Shown here: positions 42,506-54,100 of the stretch, piece after piece
Position numbering within the stretch: position 1 is the first letter of the stretch
Layout of the letters: every line of letters starts with the position of its first letter
Source: Rhynchopus sp. YZ270_cl-10
Taxonomy: Eukaryota; Euglenozoa; Diplonemea; Diplonemida; Diplonemidae
NCBI GenBank assembly: GCA_964035575.1
Contig: OZ037835.1
Span: 2,205,413-2,269,412, forward strand
Direction: 5' to 3'
Length of the DNA stretch: 64,000 bases
The notes under the pieces: model-generated
The model's database searches: none
What the model was told of the DNA's origin: nothing
The model's input: the letters and a program-made list of their open reading frames with translations, nothing else
Made by a program: the position numbers and the translations under genes

Positions 42506-43738
42506 ATGAGCTCAGTAGATTCTGTTCAGCAGTATTCTGTCATATCAACAGCAGGAGGCAGCATAGGAAACACAGACTCAGACTTTGAACCCAGCGGTTG
42601 CTTCAACATCACTGACATTGCAGGACCCACCAATCCAGTGGAGCGAGGATACGCATCAGTTCTGCTGAATGGCTTACAACTTATACGTTGCAACCTCCCG
42701 CTCCCAGGGAAAGAAGAAACACTCACAGTGTCAGCTAATGAAGACATAAACATCACTGGGGAAAAGGGCGGGCTTGGCCTTGACGCTCTCTTTATCACAA
42801 CTCATGATCCGCTTCCTGGGAGTGCATGGAATGCAACCCTGAAATGTACCTGTGAAGGCCGTGAGGACTTTGAAGTTGATCTTGGGAACCTCGTGCAATC
42901 TCAAGATGCATCACACTCTGGCCACTACATTGCATACCACCCAACTACATTCACAGTGAAGGTTCAACACATGCCAATTGACAATGTGAAGCAAGGGTCC
43001 GCAGAGAGGCAACTTGTTAAAGAGGTCAGAGCTATTTTGGAAAACCCACGGCTGAATGTGTGCAGAGGTTCTCTGGGGTCTATTGTGCTGAGCAACAAAG
43101 CGAAGGAGAGTCCACTCTACGACAACGTTGTGGGGAAATGCTACGGTGGTGCCTGGCAGGAATTTCTCAGGGCCCATCCTGAGGACTTCTCTCTGTTCCA
43201 CTATTCTGATGAGGATATTGTTGAAAATTGTCTTGCTCCACAGATAAAAAAGTCTGATGCACGTGTCTGCCTCTTTGGAACACCGCTCTCTTCAGTGCGC
43301 GAAATAGACAAGTCTAGAAGCAAAGTCCAACGTGAAGATGAGGAAAATCTTAAAAAGGCCCTGCTAGGAATGCTCTCTGAAGGCCCCATGTCCCAGAAGG
43401 AGCTGTTGCAGAAGTTGAATGGATTTGAAGTGTTCACAAACTCTCTATTCCCAAGCCACTCTCTTCTCATGCGGTTTCTCTCCAGACACGATAAAACATT
43501 TGTGTGGACAGCAGGGCCCGACCAGCCTACGCGTATTGGCCTGGCTTCTTCTGATAGAATTCTCTGCCACGAAAGTCAGAACTATATAAAACCTAGCACA
43601 AGTAGCACATCTCAGAAGCACAGCCTACCTCGTTTTCTTAATCAGCACATAGGGTTCAACATGAAGCCAACTTCTCAACAGCAGCCAGTGTACCGACATG
43701 ATCCATACAGCACCGTGCCATTCTACTATTCCCAATAA
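42506..43738 (+). CDS. Unrecognised 410-aa protein with possible winged-helix segments
   Basis: The ATG at 42506 (MSSVDSVQQYSV) is chosen over an upstream open extension because of its A-rich context and the CAG at 42463-42465. The N-terminal half looks like a beta-rich domain (about 20-165). Then come two helix-rich segments: RQLVKEVRAILENPRLNVCR..FLRAHPEDFSLFHY and LKKALLGMLSEGPMSQKELL..LLMRFLSRHDKTFVW. Their pattern (helix, short turn, helix, then phenylalanine or tryptophan strand) resembles OST-HTH or other winged-helix modules, but this is pattern reading only. The tail is Gln/Tyr/Pro-rich. Its place beside a CCCH protein could hint at RNA biology; that is weak inference. Confidence 0.7.
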   Translation: MSSVDSVQQYSVISTAGGSIGNTDSDFEPSGCFNITDIAGPTNPVERGYASVLLNGLQLIRCNLPLPGKEETLTVSANEDINITGEKGGLGLDALFITTHDPLPGSAWNATLKCTCEGREDFEVDLGNLVQSQDASHSGHYIAYHPTTFTVKVQHMPIDNVKQGSAERQLVKEVRAILENPRLNVCRGSLGSIVLSNKAKESPLYDNVVGKCYGGAWQEFLRAHPEDFSLFHYSDEDIVENCLAPQIKKSDARVCLFGTPLSSVREIDKSRSKVQREDEENLKKALLGMLSEGPMSQKELLQKLNGFEVFTNSLFPSHSLLMRFLSRHDKTFVWTAGPDQPTRIGLASSDRILCHESQNYIKPSTSSTSQKHSLPRFLNQHIGFNMKPTSQQQPVYRHDPYSTVPFYYSQ

Positions 43739-44585
43739 TATGTAACTACACCAGTTCCGCAAACCCAGATGACCAGTCACCCATATGTGAACCCCTCTCC
43801 CTACCTACCCTCACATAAAAAAAAGAAGAAAAAAAAGAAACACTAATACAACCAAGTTTTCAAAGAAAGAAATCAAATAAAGAAGGATGCAAAGAGAGAA
43901 AAAAAGAAATAAAGAGCTTGCACTGTTTCACAAAAATGAAGGAAAAAAGAAAAAAAGTGATATCTCCCCCACTCCCTCTGCTTAGACATAGTTTTTTACC
44001 TTCCCCCCAGCCAAGAAACAACAACACATCACACCACAGCTCACCAGAGAACCACAACTTCATGTGTACAAGGGCAGTATACATTCACACTCTCTCGGTT
44101 TCTAGGCTTCTAGGGAAAGGTTCTAGGCACTCCCGTGGTGTTACTCACCCACAAACCCACGCAAACCCAAAAGGCATGAGGCAATGTCCTCAGAATCCTC
44201 CACTGACCCCCCCAGTCCTCTCATTTGCAAGTCTCCACACCTCTCACCACAGGAACACCTAAGACAACACACGGGGGGGTTGTAATTTATGGACAGATTT
44301 TACGGATATTCTGTCCATAAATTTGGTTCTGTCCATAAAAGCTCAATTTTTGCATTCGGAAAATTTTCCAGGATTTTGCCTTTTTTTTGGTGCACATGGT
44401 GTTTTCTCTTGGTTTTCTGGTTTCTCGCTGGGTTTGGAGGTCCCTGCTGTGTGTGTGGGTTGTGGCCCTGACCGTGAACCACCCACCCTACGTGGCCCAC
44501 CCCCCAAACCCCCCCACCACAAGTATATACCCACAGACTCAAACCACAGAACAACACATACCCTTAAACACGTACAAACTTCAAC
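43739..44585. other. Intergenic, actin 5' region
   Basis: No gene. Contains a fragment of the dispersed hairpin repeat (44283-44345, TTATGGACAGA with TCTGTCCATAA). CCACAG at 44544-44549 is a plausible SL acceptor 36 nt before the actin ATG. Confidence 0.55.
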
Positions 44586-45759
44586 ATGGATGATGACCAG
44601 CAAGCAATCGTCTGTGACAATGGGTCTGGGATGGTGAAGGCAGGTTTCGCAGGAGACGATGCCCCGAGGTCCGTGTTTCCGTCCATTGTTGGAAGGCCAA
44701 AGACTGCTGCAGCAATGATGGGAACGGCAAAGAAGGAAGCCTATATTGGTGACGACGCACAGTCCAAGCGTGGTATTCTGCTGATCAAGTATCCGATTGA
44801 GCATGGTATCATCACAAACTGGGATGACATGGAAAAGATCTGGCACCACACCTTCTTCAACGAGCTCCGTGTTGCACCTGAGGATCACCCTGTGCTTCTC
44901 ACAGAAGCGCCCATGAACCCAAAGGCCAACCGTGAAAAGATGACACAGATCATGTTTGAGACGTTCAACAGCCCTGCAATGTACGTTGGGATCCAGGCGG
45001 TGCTGTCCCTGTACTCGTCTGGACGCACAACAGGAATTGTTCTTGACTCAGGAGATGGTGTGACCCACACAGTTCCCATCTACGAGGGGTACTCTCTGCC
45101 ACACGCCGTGCTTCGTATTGACATGGCTGGAAGAGACATGACAGACTGGATGATTAAGCTTCTGACAGAACGTGGTAACAGCTTTGTCACCTCTGCAGAG
45201 CGCGAGATTGTGCGTGATGTGAAAGAAAAGCTCGCCTACGTTGCCTTGGTATGCATATTTTTTACAGGAAAAAGAAAACCCAAAAACCCACCAGGACTTT
45301 GACGAGGAGATGTCCCTGGCCTCGTCATCATCGTCGTTGGAAAAGGACTACGAGCTTCCCGATGGACAGGTGATCACAGTGGGCTCAGAGAGATTCCGTT
45401 GCCCTGAGGCACTCTTCAAGCCACAGTTCATTGGGCTTGAGGCAAATGGCATCCATGAGACGGTGTACAACTCCATCATGAAGTGTGACATCGATGTGCG
45501 TAAGGACTTGTACGCCAACATTGTTCTCTCAGGAGGAACTACCATGTACGAGGGGCTTGCAGACCGTCTTTCCAAGGAAGTCACAAACCTGGCACCAAAC
45601 AGCATGAAGATCAAGGTTGTTGCCCCACCGGAGAGAAAGTACTCTGTGTGGATTGGAGGGTCTATTCTCTCTTCCCTTTCCACCTTTGCGTCCATGTGGG
45701 TAAAGAAGGAGGAGTATGATGAGAGTGGCCCAGGGATTGTTCATAAGAAGTGCTTCTAG
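44586..45759 (+). CDS. ACT: Actin (375 aa, one 46-bp intron)
   Basis: Exons 44586-45248 and 45295-45759 join in phase 0 to give exactly 375 aa, the canonical actin length. Recognisable blocks are [18 protein letters not shown] (nucleotide site), [35 protein letters not shown] (phosphate loop 2) and the C-terminal [14 protein letters not shown]. Across the junction, LAYVAL joins [17 protein letters not shown], the normal actin order. Unusual residues include [10 protein letters not shown] in the DNase-loop region, where most actins have GVMVGMGQK, and [10 protein letters not shown] where LTLKYPIEHG is usual. Actin polymerises into cytoskeletal filaments; divergence in the DNase loop may affect filament contacts. 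Confidence 0.98.
45249..45294 (+). other. 46-bp actin intron
   Basis: Starts GTATGCATATTTTTTACAGG and ends ACCCACCAG. An internal TTTTTTACAG offers a second, shorter acceptor, but only the distal one keeps the actin frame and sequence. Splits the gene after codon 221. Confidence 0.93.
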
Positions 45760-46059
45760 TCATAAAAAACGACAAATGAATACAAAAAATTTAAAATAAA
45801 AAATGCAAAATAAAAATCAAGACAAAACAAAAAAAACAAATACAAACTTTCGGGGTGTTGGGGATAGGGTTATTGCGAGAACTTGCCTGTAGTGTGGATT
45901 TTTTTTATTTGATTGTACTGTATATTCCGTCGTATGCGGCAAAAATTACAAATGATACAAACAAAAAAGCAAAATTTAATATATTTTTAACACAAATAAA
46001 ACCAAAATAATAAAAGGAGACATGAATACAAAAGAAAATAAGACAGCAAACAAAAAAAA

Positions 46060-46480
46060 TGACGTCGTCCTGGGCTGGACGTTAAATTGCATCCGGGGGC
46101 CCTTTTGTGGCACTCCTCCTGAAACTCTATGAAGGTCTGACCTGAGGGTAAAAGGTGCTGGGTATGCTACCCTGGGTGCTGAAGGCAGGCACACAACATG
46201 TGTGGAGGGACCTGCAGAGCCCTAGCCAGTGAAGCCAAGGAGGCCCCCCTAGGAAACTAGGGAACGGATTGGAAGAGACCTCGCCGGTAGCCGGGAACCC
46301 TCCCTGGGCTAGTACAATGATGAAACTTCAATCTTAAGTCCACACCCATGTGGCGGCCGCTTTGGCATGCGTCTGTAAGGACAGCCTTGACTGATACTTT
46401 CTGTATTAGCACACGATTGCCTCCCTGAAGGCTGCGTAGCTACCTGAGTACAAAAAAAAAAAAAAAAAAAAAAAAAAAAA
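46060..46480 (+). mobile_element. Poly(A)-tailed retroposon, SINE-like or 5'-truncated LINE
   Basis: A ~390-bp GC-richer block (GACGTCGTCCTGGGCTGGAC.. to ..GCGTAGCTACCTGAGTAC) ends in a pure run of 29 A (46452-46480). It lies between AT-rich flanks in the actin-Arf spacer. It has no ORF of note. A long pure A tail on a compositionally distinct block is the mark of LINE-driven retroposition. No RNA polymerase III boxes or clear target duplication were found, so SINE versus LINE 3' end is undecided. The pure tail suggests a young insertion. Confidence 0.65.
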
Positions 46481-46789
46481 CACCAAAGCAGAAACAAAAG
46501 CAAAAAACAAAACCAAAAAGAGAAAAAATAAAAAAGGAACATACTATTTTCCCTGTTAAGCTTGAAACACCCATAAACCCCAACACACACTACACAGAAA
46601 CAATAATACCTCTGTCCAACACATACTAACAATAACAGAAACTAATCTACCTCTTTCCAAGCCTCCATAGCATTCATCAATACCCTCTGCTACCTTCTCT
46701 CACAAACCTTTGCGCATAATATATAACATGCACAAAAGACAAGAAAACCTATACGGTTATTATAGAATATTTTCGGCAGTCTATATGTT

Positions 46790-47075
46790 GGAAACAACAC
46801 TTTCTATGATGGCACTCCTACCAACCATAAGAGGCATGAGTATCAGGTATACATAGTATACACTGTATACACACCATACACTGTGTATACTTGTATACAC
46901 AGCAAACACAGTACTGATCATGGCCTATATGTTCCAAACTACATGTTCTATGGTGACGGCACTCCTACAAAATCACTGACCAACCATAAGAGGCATTAGT
47001 TGCAGGTTTACACACTGTACACAGTATACACAGTATACACAGTGATGGTCATAGCCTATATGTTCTATGATGAGG
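46790..47075 (+). repeat. Two diverged units of the ~177-bp satellite family
   Basis: GGTGACGGCACTCCTACAAA, ACCAACCATAAGAGGCAT and TACACAGTATACACAGT blocks occur twice, diverged from the main array at 48.5 kb. Confidence 0.75.
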
Positions 47076-47193
47076 ACACTCCTACAAACTCCAACCTCAC
47101 TGAACTGAGCCCATACCAACCCCCTCCGCTCACTCCACCCACTCCACCCACATATTACTACAGTAACACAAAAGTGACACATATATTTTCACC

Positions 47194-47739
47194 ATGGGTA
47201 ACATTACCTCTGCACTGACAACTCTCTTTGCAGGGAAGAAGAATGTGAAGATGCTGATGGTGGGGCTCGATGCTTCTGGCAAGACCACTGTGCTGTACAA
47301 GCTGAAGTTAGGGGATTTGATCACATCCATACCGACGATCGGGTTCAATGTGGAGACAGTGGAGTACAAGAACCTCAAGTTCACTATGTGGGACGTTGGT
47401 GGCCAGGACAAGCTGAGACCGCTGTGGCGCCACTACTTTGAGGGGACTGATGGCATTATATTTGTTGTTGACAGCAACGACAGGGACAGAATTTCTCTTG
47501 CACGTGATGAGCTGCACAAGCTGGCAACAGATGATGCCCTCCGTGATGCAACACTTCTTGTGCTTGCAAACAAACAGGATCTTCCAAAGGCGATGACCCC
47601 AGCTGAAATGACTGACAAACTTGGGCTGCACTCTCTAAGGCTCCGGGAGTGGTACATCCAGGGAAGTTGCGCTGCAACTGGTGAAGGTTTGTATGAAGGA
47701 CTTGACTGGCTGTCATCCTCCATGAAGTCAAGAAACTAG
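47194..47739 (+). CDS. ARF1: Arf-family small GTPase (181 aa)
   Basis: An uninterrupted 181-aa frame, the usual Arf length. [16 protein letters not shown] gives the Gly2 myristoylation site and amphipathic helix. GLDASGKTT is the P-loop, PTIGFNVE is switch 1, [20 protein letters not shown] is switch 2, and NKQD and [16 protein letters not shown] are the base-recognition motifs. Ser replaces the more common Ala in GLDAAGKT. Arf1 class proteins cycle GDP/GTP on Golgi membranes and recruit coat proteins. CAG at 47161-47163 is a plausible SL acceptor 30 nt before the ATG. Confidence 0.97.
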   Translation: MGNITSALTTLFAGKKNVKMLMVGLDASGKTTVLYKLKLGDLITSIPTIGFNVETVEYKNLKFTMWDVGGQDKLRPLWRHYFEGTDGIIFVVDSNDRDRISLARDELHKLATDDALRDATLLVLANKQDLPKAMTPAEMTDKLGLHSLRLREWYIQGSCAATGEGLYEGLDWLSSSMKSRN

Positions 47740-48164
47740 GGTTTTTTAAAGGATATAGGGAGGAAATACAAAAACTGAGACTGGGGAGGGACGACAAGAC
47801 ACATCTAGCCTGTCATGTCAATGTTTTCTTCAAATACAGAGATATGAAAACAAATGCTCCAACAAAAACAAAAAAGGAATGTTCAATCAAACCCAATGCA
47901 CCCGTATTTTTGCTTTATCACTTGTCTAAAATCTATTCCTTTATTCCTTCCATAATCTTTTGCCAACATACCCACACGCCAACATCAGCTTCTACTTTCC
48001 AACATCATACTACAACATGCAAATATACAAGGTGAGGAATTCTGACCGCCCTGCTTAATAGAGACTGAGATACAGTAGTGTATCACACATGTTGGACTGG
48101 TGCACAAGGGTTCTGGGGGAACCCCACGTACTATGAGTTTACACAGTAATTCCCTGTGTATGAC

Positions 48165-48420
48165 CCTGTAAGGGTACCCACAGACCTCAGTAGGCCAAGT
48201 AAATTGATGTCTACTATGTATTTTTGGGCCCACGACCACCATACTTTGACGCCATTGCTCCGATGAAGCCACTACAGTAAGCCATTTGAAAACATGTTTT
48301 TGGCCATTTTGGGATTTATGGACAGAAATGTTGACAAATCTGTCCATAAATTCCGTTCTGTCCATAAAAGCCAGGATCCTGGCCAAAAATCCCTGTATTG
48401 AAAATACAGGGATTTTTGGC
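48165..48420. repeat. Dispersed hairpin-bearing repeat, copy 3
   Basis: Matches 32255-32515 closely, including the 13-bp ATTTATGGACAGA stem and CCCTGTATT-GAA-AATACAGGG. Immediately followed by the ~177-bp satellite. Confidence 0.8.
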
Positions 48421-48429
48421 TTTGCTCCA

Positions 48430-50720
48430 CACAGTGTACACAGAGCACTACACAGTGTACACAGTATACACAGGACAAAATATTGCTAATATATGTTAAG
48501 ATTATTATTCCTATGGTGACGACACTCCTACAAACCCACTGACCAACCATAAAAGGCAAGGGTTGCTGGTACACACAGTATACACAGTGTAAACAGTGTA
48601 CACAGTGTACACAGTGTAAACACTGTACACAGTGTACACAGTGTAAACACAGTACACAGTATACACAGCATACACAGGACAAAATATTGCTAATATATGT
48701 TAAGATTATTATTCCTATGGTGACGGCACTCCTACAAACCCACTGACCAACCATAAAAGGCAAGGGTTGCTGGTATACACAGTGTAAACAGTGTACACAG
48801 TGTACACAGTGTACACACTGTACCCAGTATACACAGTTTTCACAGGACAAAATATTGCTAATATATGTTAAGATTATTATTCCTATGGTGACGGCACTCC
48901 TACAAACCCACTGACCAACCATAAAAGGCAAGGGTTGCTGGTACACACAGTGTAAACAGTGTAAACAGTGTACACAGTGTACACAGTGTAAACACTGTAC
49001 ACAGTATACACAGTATACACAGGACAAAATATTGCTAATATATGTTAAGATTATTATTCCTATGGTGACGGCACTCCTACAAACCCACTGACCAACCATA
49101 AAAGGCAAGGGTTGCTGGTACACACAGTGTAAACAGTGTAAACAGTGTACACAGTGTGCACAGTGTAAACACTGTACACAGTATACACAGTATACACAGG
49201 ACAAAATATTGTTAATATATGTTAAGATTATTATTCCTATGGTGACGACACTCCCACAAACCCACTGACCAACCATAAAAGGCAAGGGTTGCTGGAAAAC
49301 ACAGTGTAAACAGTGTAAACAGTGTACACAGTGTACACACTATAAACACTGTACACAGTGTAGACAGTATACACAGGACAAAATATTGCTAATATATGTT
49401 AAGATTATTATTCCTATGGTGACGACACTCCTACAAACCCACTGACCAACCATAAAAGGCAAGGGTTGCTGGAAAACACAGTGTAAACAGTGTAAACAGT
49501 GTACACAGTGTACACACTATAAACACTGTACACAGTGTAGACAGTATACACAGGACAAAATATTGCTAATATATGTTAAGATTATTATTCCTATGGTGAC
49601 GACACTCCTACAAACCCACTGACCAACCATAAAAGGCAAGGGTTGCTGGAAAACACAGTGTAAACAGTGTAAACAGTGTACACAGTGTACACACTATAAA
49701 CACTGTACACAGTATACACAGTATACACAGGACAAAATATTGCTAATATATGTTAAGATTAATATTCCTATGGTGACGGCACTCCTACAAATCCACTGAC
49801 CAAGCATAAAAGGCAAGGGTTGCTGGAAAACACAGTGTAAACAGTGTAAACAGTGTACACAGTGTACACACTATAAACACTGTACACAGTATACACAGTA
49901 TACACAGGACAAAATATTGCTAATATATGTTAAGATTAATATTCCTATGGTGACGGCACTCCTACAAATCCACTGACCAAGCATAAAAGGCAAGGGTTGC
50001 TGGAAAACACAGTGTAAACAGTGTAAACAGTGTACACAGTGTACACAGTATACACAGGACAAAATATTGCTAATATATGTTAAGATTATTATTCCTATGG
50101 TGACGACACTCCTACAAACCCACTGACCAACCATAAAAGGCAAGGGTTGCTGGTACACACAGTGTAAACAGTGTAAACAGTGTACACAGTGTACATAGTG
50201 TACACAGTGTACACAGTGTACACACTATAAACACTGTACACAGTATACACAGTTTTCACAGGACAAAATATTGCTAATATATGTTAAGATTATTATTCCT
50301 ATGGTGACGGCACTCCTACAAACCCACTGACCAACCATAAAAGGCAAGGGTTGCTGGAAAACACAGTGTAAACAGTGTAAACAGTGTACACAGTGTACAC
50401 AGTGTAAATGCTGTACACAGTATACACAGTATACACAGGACAAAATATTGCTAATATATGTTAAGATTATTATTCCTATGGTGACGGCACTCCTACAAAC
50501 CCACTGACCAACCATAAAAGGCAAGGGTTGCTGGTACACACAGTATACACAGTGTACACAGTGTATACAGTGTACACAGTGTAAACACTGTACACAGTAT
50601 ACACAGCATACACAGGACAAAATATTGCTAATATATGTTAAGATTATTATTCCTATGGTGACGGCACTCCTACAAACCCACTGACCAACCATAATAGCTA
50701 TGGGTTGCAGGTTTTCACAG
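48430..50720 (+). repeat. ~177-bp tandem satellite, 13 units
   Basis: Each unit has a conserved part (GACAAAATATTGCTAATATA .. CCATAAAAGGCAAGGGTTGC) and a variable part built of ACACAGTGTAAACAGTGTA repeats. Conserved parts start near 48470, 48678, 48847, 49023, 49199, 49376, 49552, 49729, 49906, 50055, 50260, 50437 and 50615. Spacing is mostly 176-178 bp, with units of 149, 169 and 205 from gain or loss in the variable part. Units are very similar, so the array is homogenised. Cys/His-rich open frames on the minus strand are repeat by-products. Confidence 0.95.
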
Positions 50721-50724
50721 TGAC

Positions 50725-50912
50725 CCGCACGACCCCCACGACCCACATAACCCCCACGAGCCCCATGACCCCCACAACCCCCACGACCCCCACGACCCCC
50801 ACGACCCCCACGACCCCCACGACCCCCACGACCCCCACGACCCGCACGACCCCCCCAACCCCCACGACCCCCATGACCCCCACAACCCGCAAACCCCCAC
50901 AACCCCCATAAC
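50725..50912. repeat. CCCCCACGA/CCCACAA microsatellite
   Basis: Tandem CCCACGACC units with variants, joining the 177-bp satellite to the next octamer array. Confidence 0.9.
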
Positions 50913-50962
50913 CCGCCACCTTGCCATCCATTTGACCTGAAACCCGGTAATATATATAGTGT

Positions 50963-51146
50963 AACCCGCAAACCCGCAAACCCGCAAACCCGCAAACCCG
51001 CAAACCCGCAAACCCGCAAACCCGCAAACCCGCAAACCCGCAAACCCGCAAACCCGCAAACCCGCAAACCCGCAAACCCGTAAACCCGCAAACCCGCAAA
51101 CCCGCAAACCCGCAAACCCGCAAACCCGCAAACCCGCAAACCCGCA
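50963..51146. repeat. (CAAACCCG)n array, about 23 copies
   Basis: Octamer array with one CGTAAACC variant, followed by CACTAGAAGAAAGCTCGC. Confidence 0.96.
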
Positions 51147-54100
51147 CTAGAAGAAAGCTCGCTAAAATGTGGCAGGATGGTGTGGTTGTGAGGTATATGG
51201 CTCCGCCGCGAATTAATGTTGAAAAGATTAGTATCATTCAGCAAATGCAGAAATGATGTGCCTATTCATTCATAGAAAACCTGAAATGACACGGAAAAGT
51301 CGAAAAAATGAGGGAGGATGTAGTTTTGAGGCACGTTGCTACGCCGCGAATTATTGATACATGCTGCTGACATGACTGATACAGTAAAAGATTATCAGAA
51401 AAGGTCACTGAAATGTAGCAGGATTTACCCACTAAATATTTGGACAAAAACTGCTAAATTTAGCAGTTTAGCAGTGTGTTTAAGGAAGGATATTTTGCTC
51501 CGCCGCTAATATTGACACATAAGAGACTGTGGTTGTTAAGCTGTTTGGATCCGCCGCAAAATTACTCACAGGGATAAGAAAGCTCGCCAACATGTAGCAA
51601 GCTTGTCTGGTTGTGGTGTGGTTGCTCCGCCGCTATTAATTTTTCAGGTTTGCATGACTATAAGAAAGTTTGCACAGTTTGCACAATGTTATTTACTATC
51701 ATCTCCGGGGAAGACTGCTACCAGTGTCAAAATAATGGTACTTGTGTGCTTGGCTATTTTCCACACATCTTAACGTAAGGAAGGCACGTTTATTTTGAGA
51801 CTTCCCATGTTTGACAAAGTTGTGTGGCAAGCGATAATCGTTGTGCTTCCAATGAACAACGACACTGTTCTAAATACTGACTTGTGCTGGGAAGCCTGTC
51901 ATCAATGTCAAAAATATGGTGGTTTTCTGTTTTCTAAAATCATGTAAAAACTGATACATGCATTTTAAGTCAAAAATACCCATTTCTCAGTGCAAATTGA
52001 CCCCACCACAGCACGCACAGACTCCAGAGACCCAAAATCAAAATTTTTTTTTTTTGATTTTTTGTAGGCAAAAATTGCTTGGAAAATTTTTTGGTCAAAA
52101 ATCCTGGTTTTTGGGGTATCATACATGTGTATGACCAATTTTCAGGTGGTCAAAAGTGGTGTCTGACCCCCATGTCCAGGTTATGGAAATGTCCTATGAA
52201 GCCATTGCGAAGGAATTTGGTACTTTTGAGCATTGCACATTATGTACTGACCAAAAAACCCACACAATACCCCAAAAACACCAAAAATCATGTAAAAACT
52301 GAAACATGAATTTTAGGTCAAAAATACCCATTTCTCAGCGCAAATTGACCCCATCACAGCACACACAGACTCCGGAGAGCCAAAATCAAAAATTTTTTTT
52401 TTCGATTTTTTGTAGGCAAAAATTGCTGGGAAAAATTTTTTGGTCAAAATCCTGGTTTTTGGGGTCTCATACGTGTGTATGACCAAATTTTAGCTGCTCT
52501 AATGTGGTGTCTGACCCCCATGTTCAGGTTATGGAAATGTCCTATGAAGCGATTGTCGAAGGAATTTTGTACTTTTGAGCATTGCACATTATGTACTGAC
52601 CAAAAAACCCACCTAAAACCCCCAAAACACCAAAAATCATGTAAAAACTGATACATGCATTTTAGGTCAAAAATACCCATTTCTCAGCGCAAATTGACCC
52701 CATCACAGCACACACAGACTCCGGAGACCCAAAATCAAAAATATTTTTTTTCGATTTTTTGTAGGCAAAAATTGCTGGGAAAAATTTTTTGGTCAAAATC
52801 CTGGTTTTTGGGGTCTCACACATGTGTATTACCAAATTTTAGGTGGTCAAAAGTTGAGTCTGACCCCCATGTCCAGGTTATGGAAATGTCCTATGAAGCG
52901 ATTGTCGAAGGAATTTTGTACTTTTGAGCATCAGAAATTAGGTACTGACCAAAAAACCCACCTAAAACCCCAAAAACACCAAAAATCATGTAAAAACTGA
53001 TACATGCATTTTAGGTCAAAAATACCCATTTCTCAGCGCAAATTGACCCCATCACAGCACACACAGACTCCGGAGAGCCAAAATCAAAAATTTTTTTTTT
53101 CGATTTTTTGTAGGCAAAAATTGCTGGGAAAAATTTTTTGGTCAAAATCCTGGTTTTTGGGGTCTCATACGTGTGTATGACCAAATTTTAGCTGCTCTAA
53201 TGTGGTGTCTGACCCCCATGTTCAGGTTATGGAAATGTCCTATGAAGCGATTGTCGAAGGAATTTTGTACTTTTGAGCATTGCACATTATGTACTGACCA
53301 AAAAACCCACCTAAAACCCCCAAAACACCAAAAATCATGTAAAAACTGATACATGCATTTTAGGTCAAAAATACCCATTTCTCAGCGCAAATTGACCCCA
53401 TCACAGCACACACAGACTCCGGAGACCCAAAATCAAAAATATTTTTTTTCGATTTTTTGTAGGCAAAAATTGCTGGGAAAAATTTTTTGGTCAAAATCCT
53501 GGTTTTTGGGGTCTCACACATGTGTATTACCAAATTTTAGGTGGTCAAAAGTTGAGTCTGACCCCCATGTTCAGGTTATGGAAATGTCCTATGAAGCGAT
53601 TGTCGAAGGAATTTTGTACTTTTGAGCATTGCACATTATGTACTGACCAAAAAACCCACCTAAAACCCCCAAAACACCAAAAATCATGTAAAAACTGATA
53701 CATGCATTTTAGGTCAAAAATACCCATTTCTCAGCGCAAATTGACCCCATCACTGCACGCACAGACTCCGGAGAGCCAAAATCAAAATTTTTTTTTTTCG
53801 ATTTTTTGTAGGCAAAAATTGGTGGGAAAATTTTTTTTGGTCAAAAATCCTGGTTTTTGGGTCTCATACATGTGTATGACCAAATTTCAGGTGGTCAAAA
53901 GTGGAGTCTGACCCCCATGTCCAGGTTATGGAAATGTCCTATGAAGCCATTGCCGAAGGAATTTTGTACTTTTGAGCATCAGAAATTAGGTACTGACCAA
54001 AAAACCCACCTAAAACCCAAAAACACCAAAAATCATGTAAAAACTGATACATGCATTTTAGGTCAAAAATACCCATTTCTCAGCGCAAATTGACCCCACC

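Noticed and set aside
48272-51244. Cys/His-rich ORFs on the minus strand (VYCVQCLHCVHC repeats)
   Set aside because: Produced by the TACACAGTG microsatellite inside the 177-bp satellite. They mirror array length and run into unrelated repeats.
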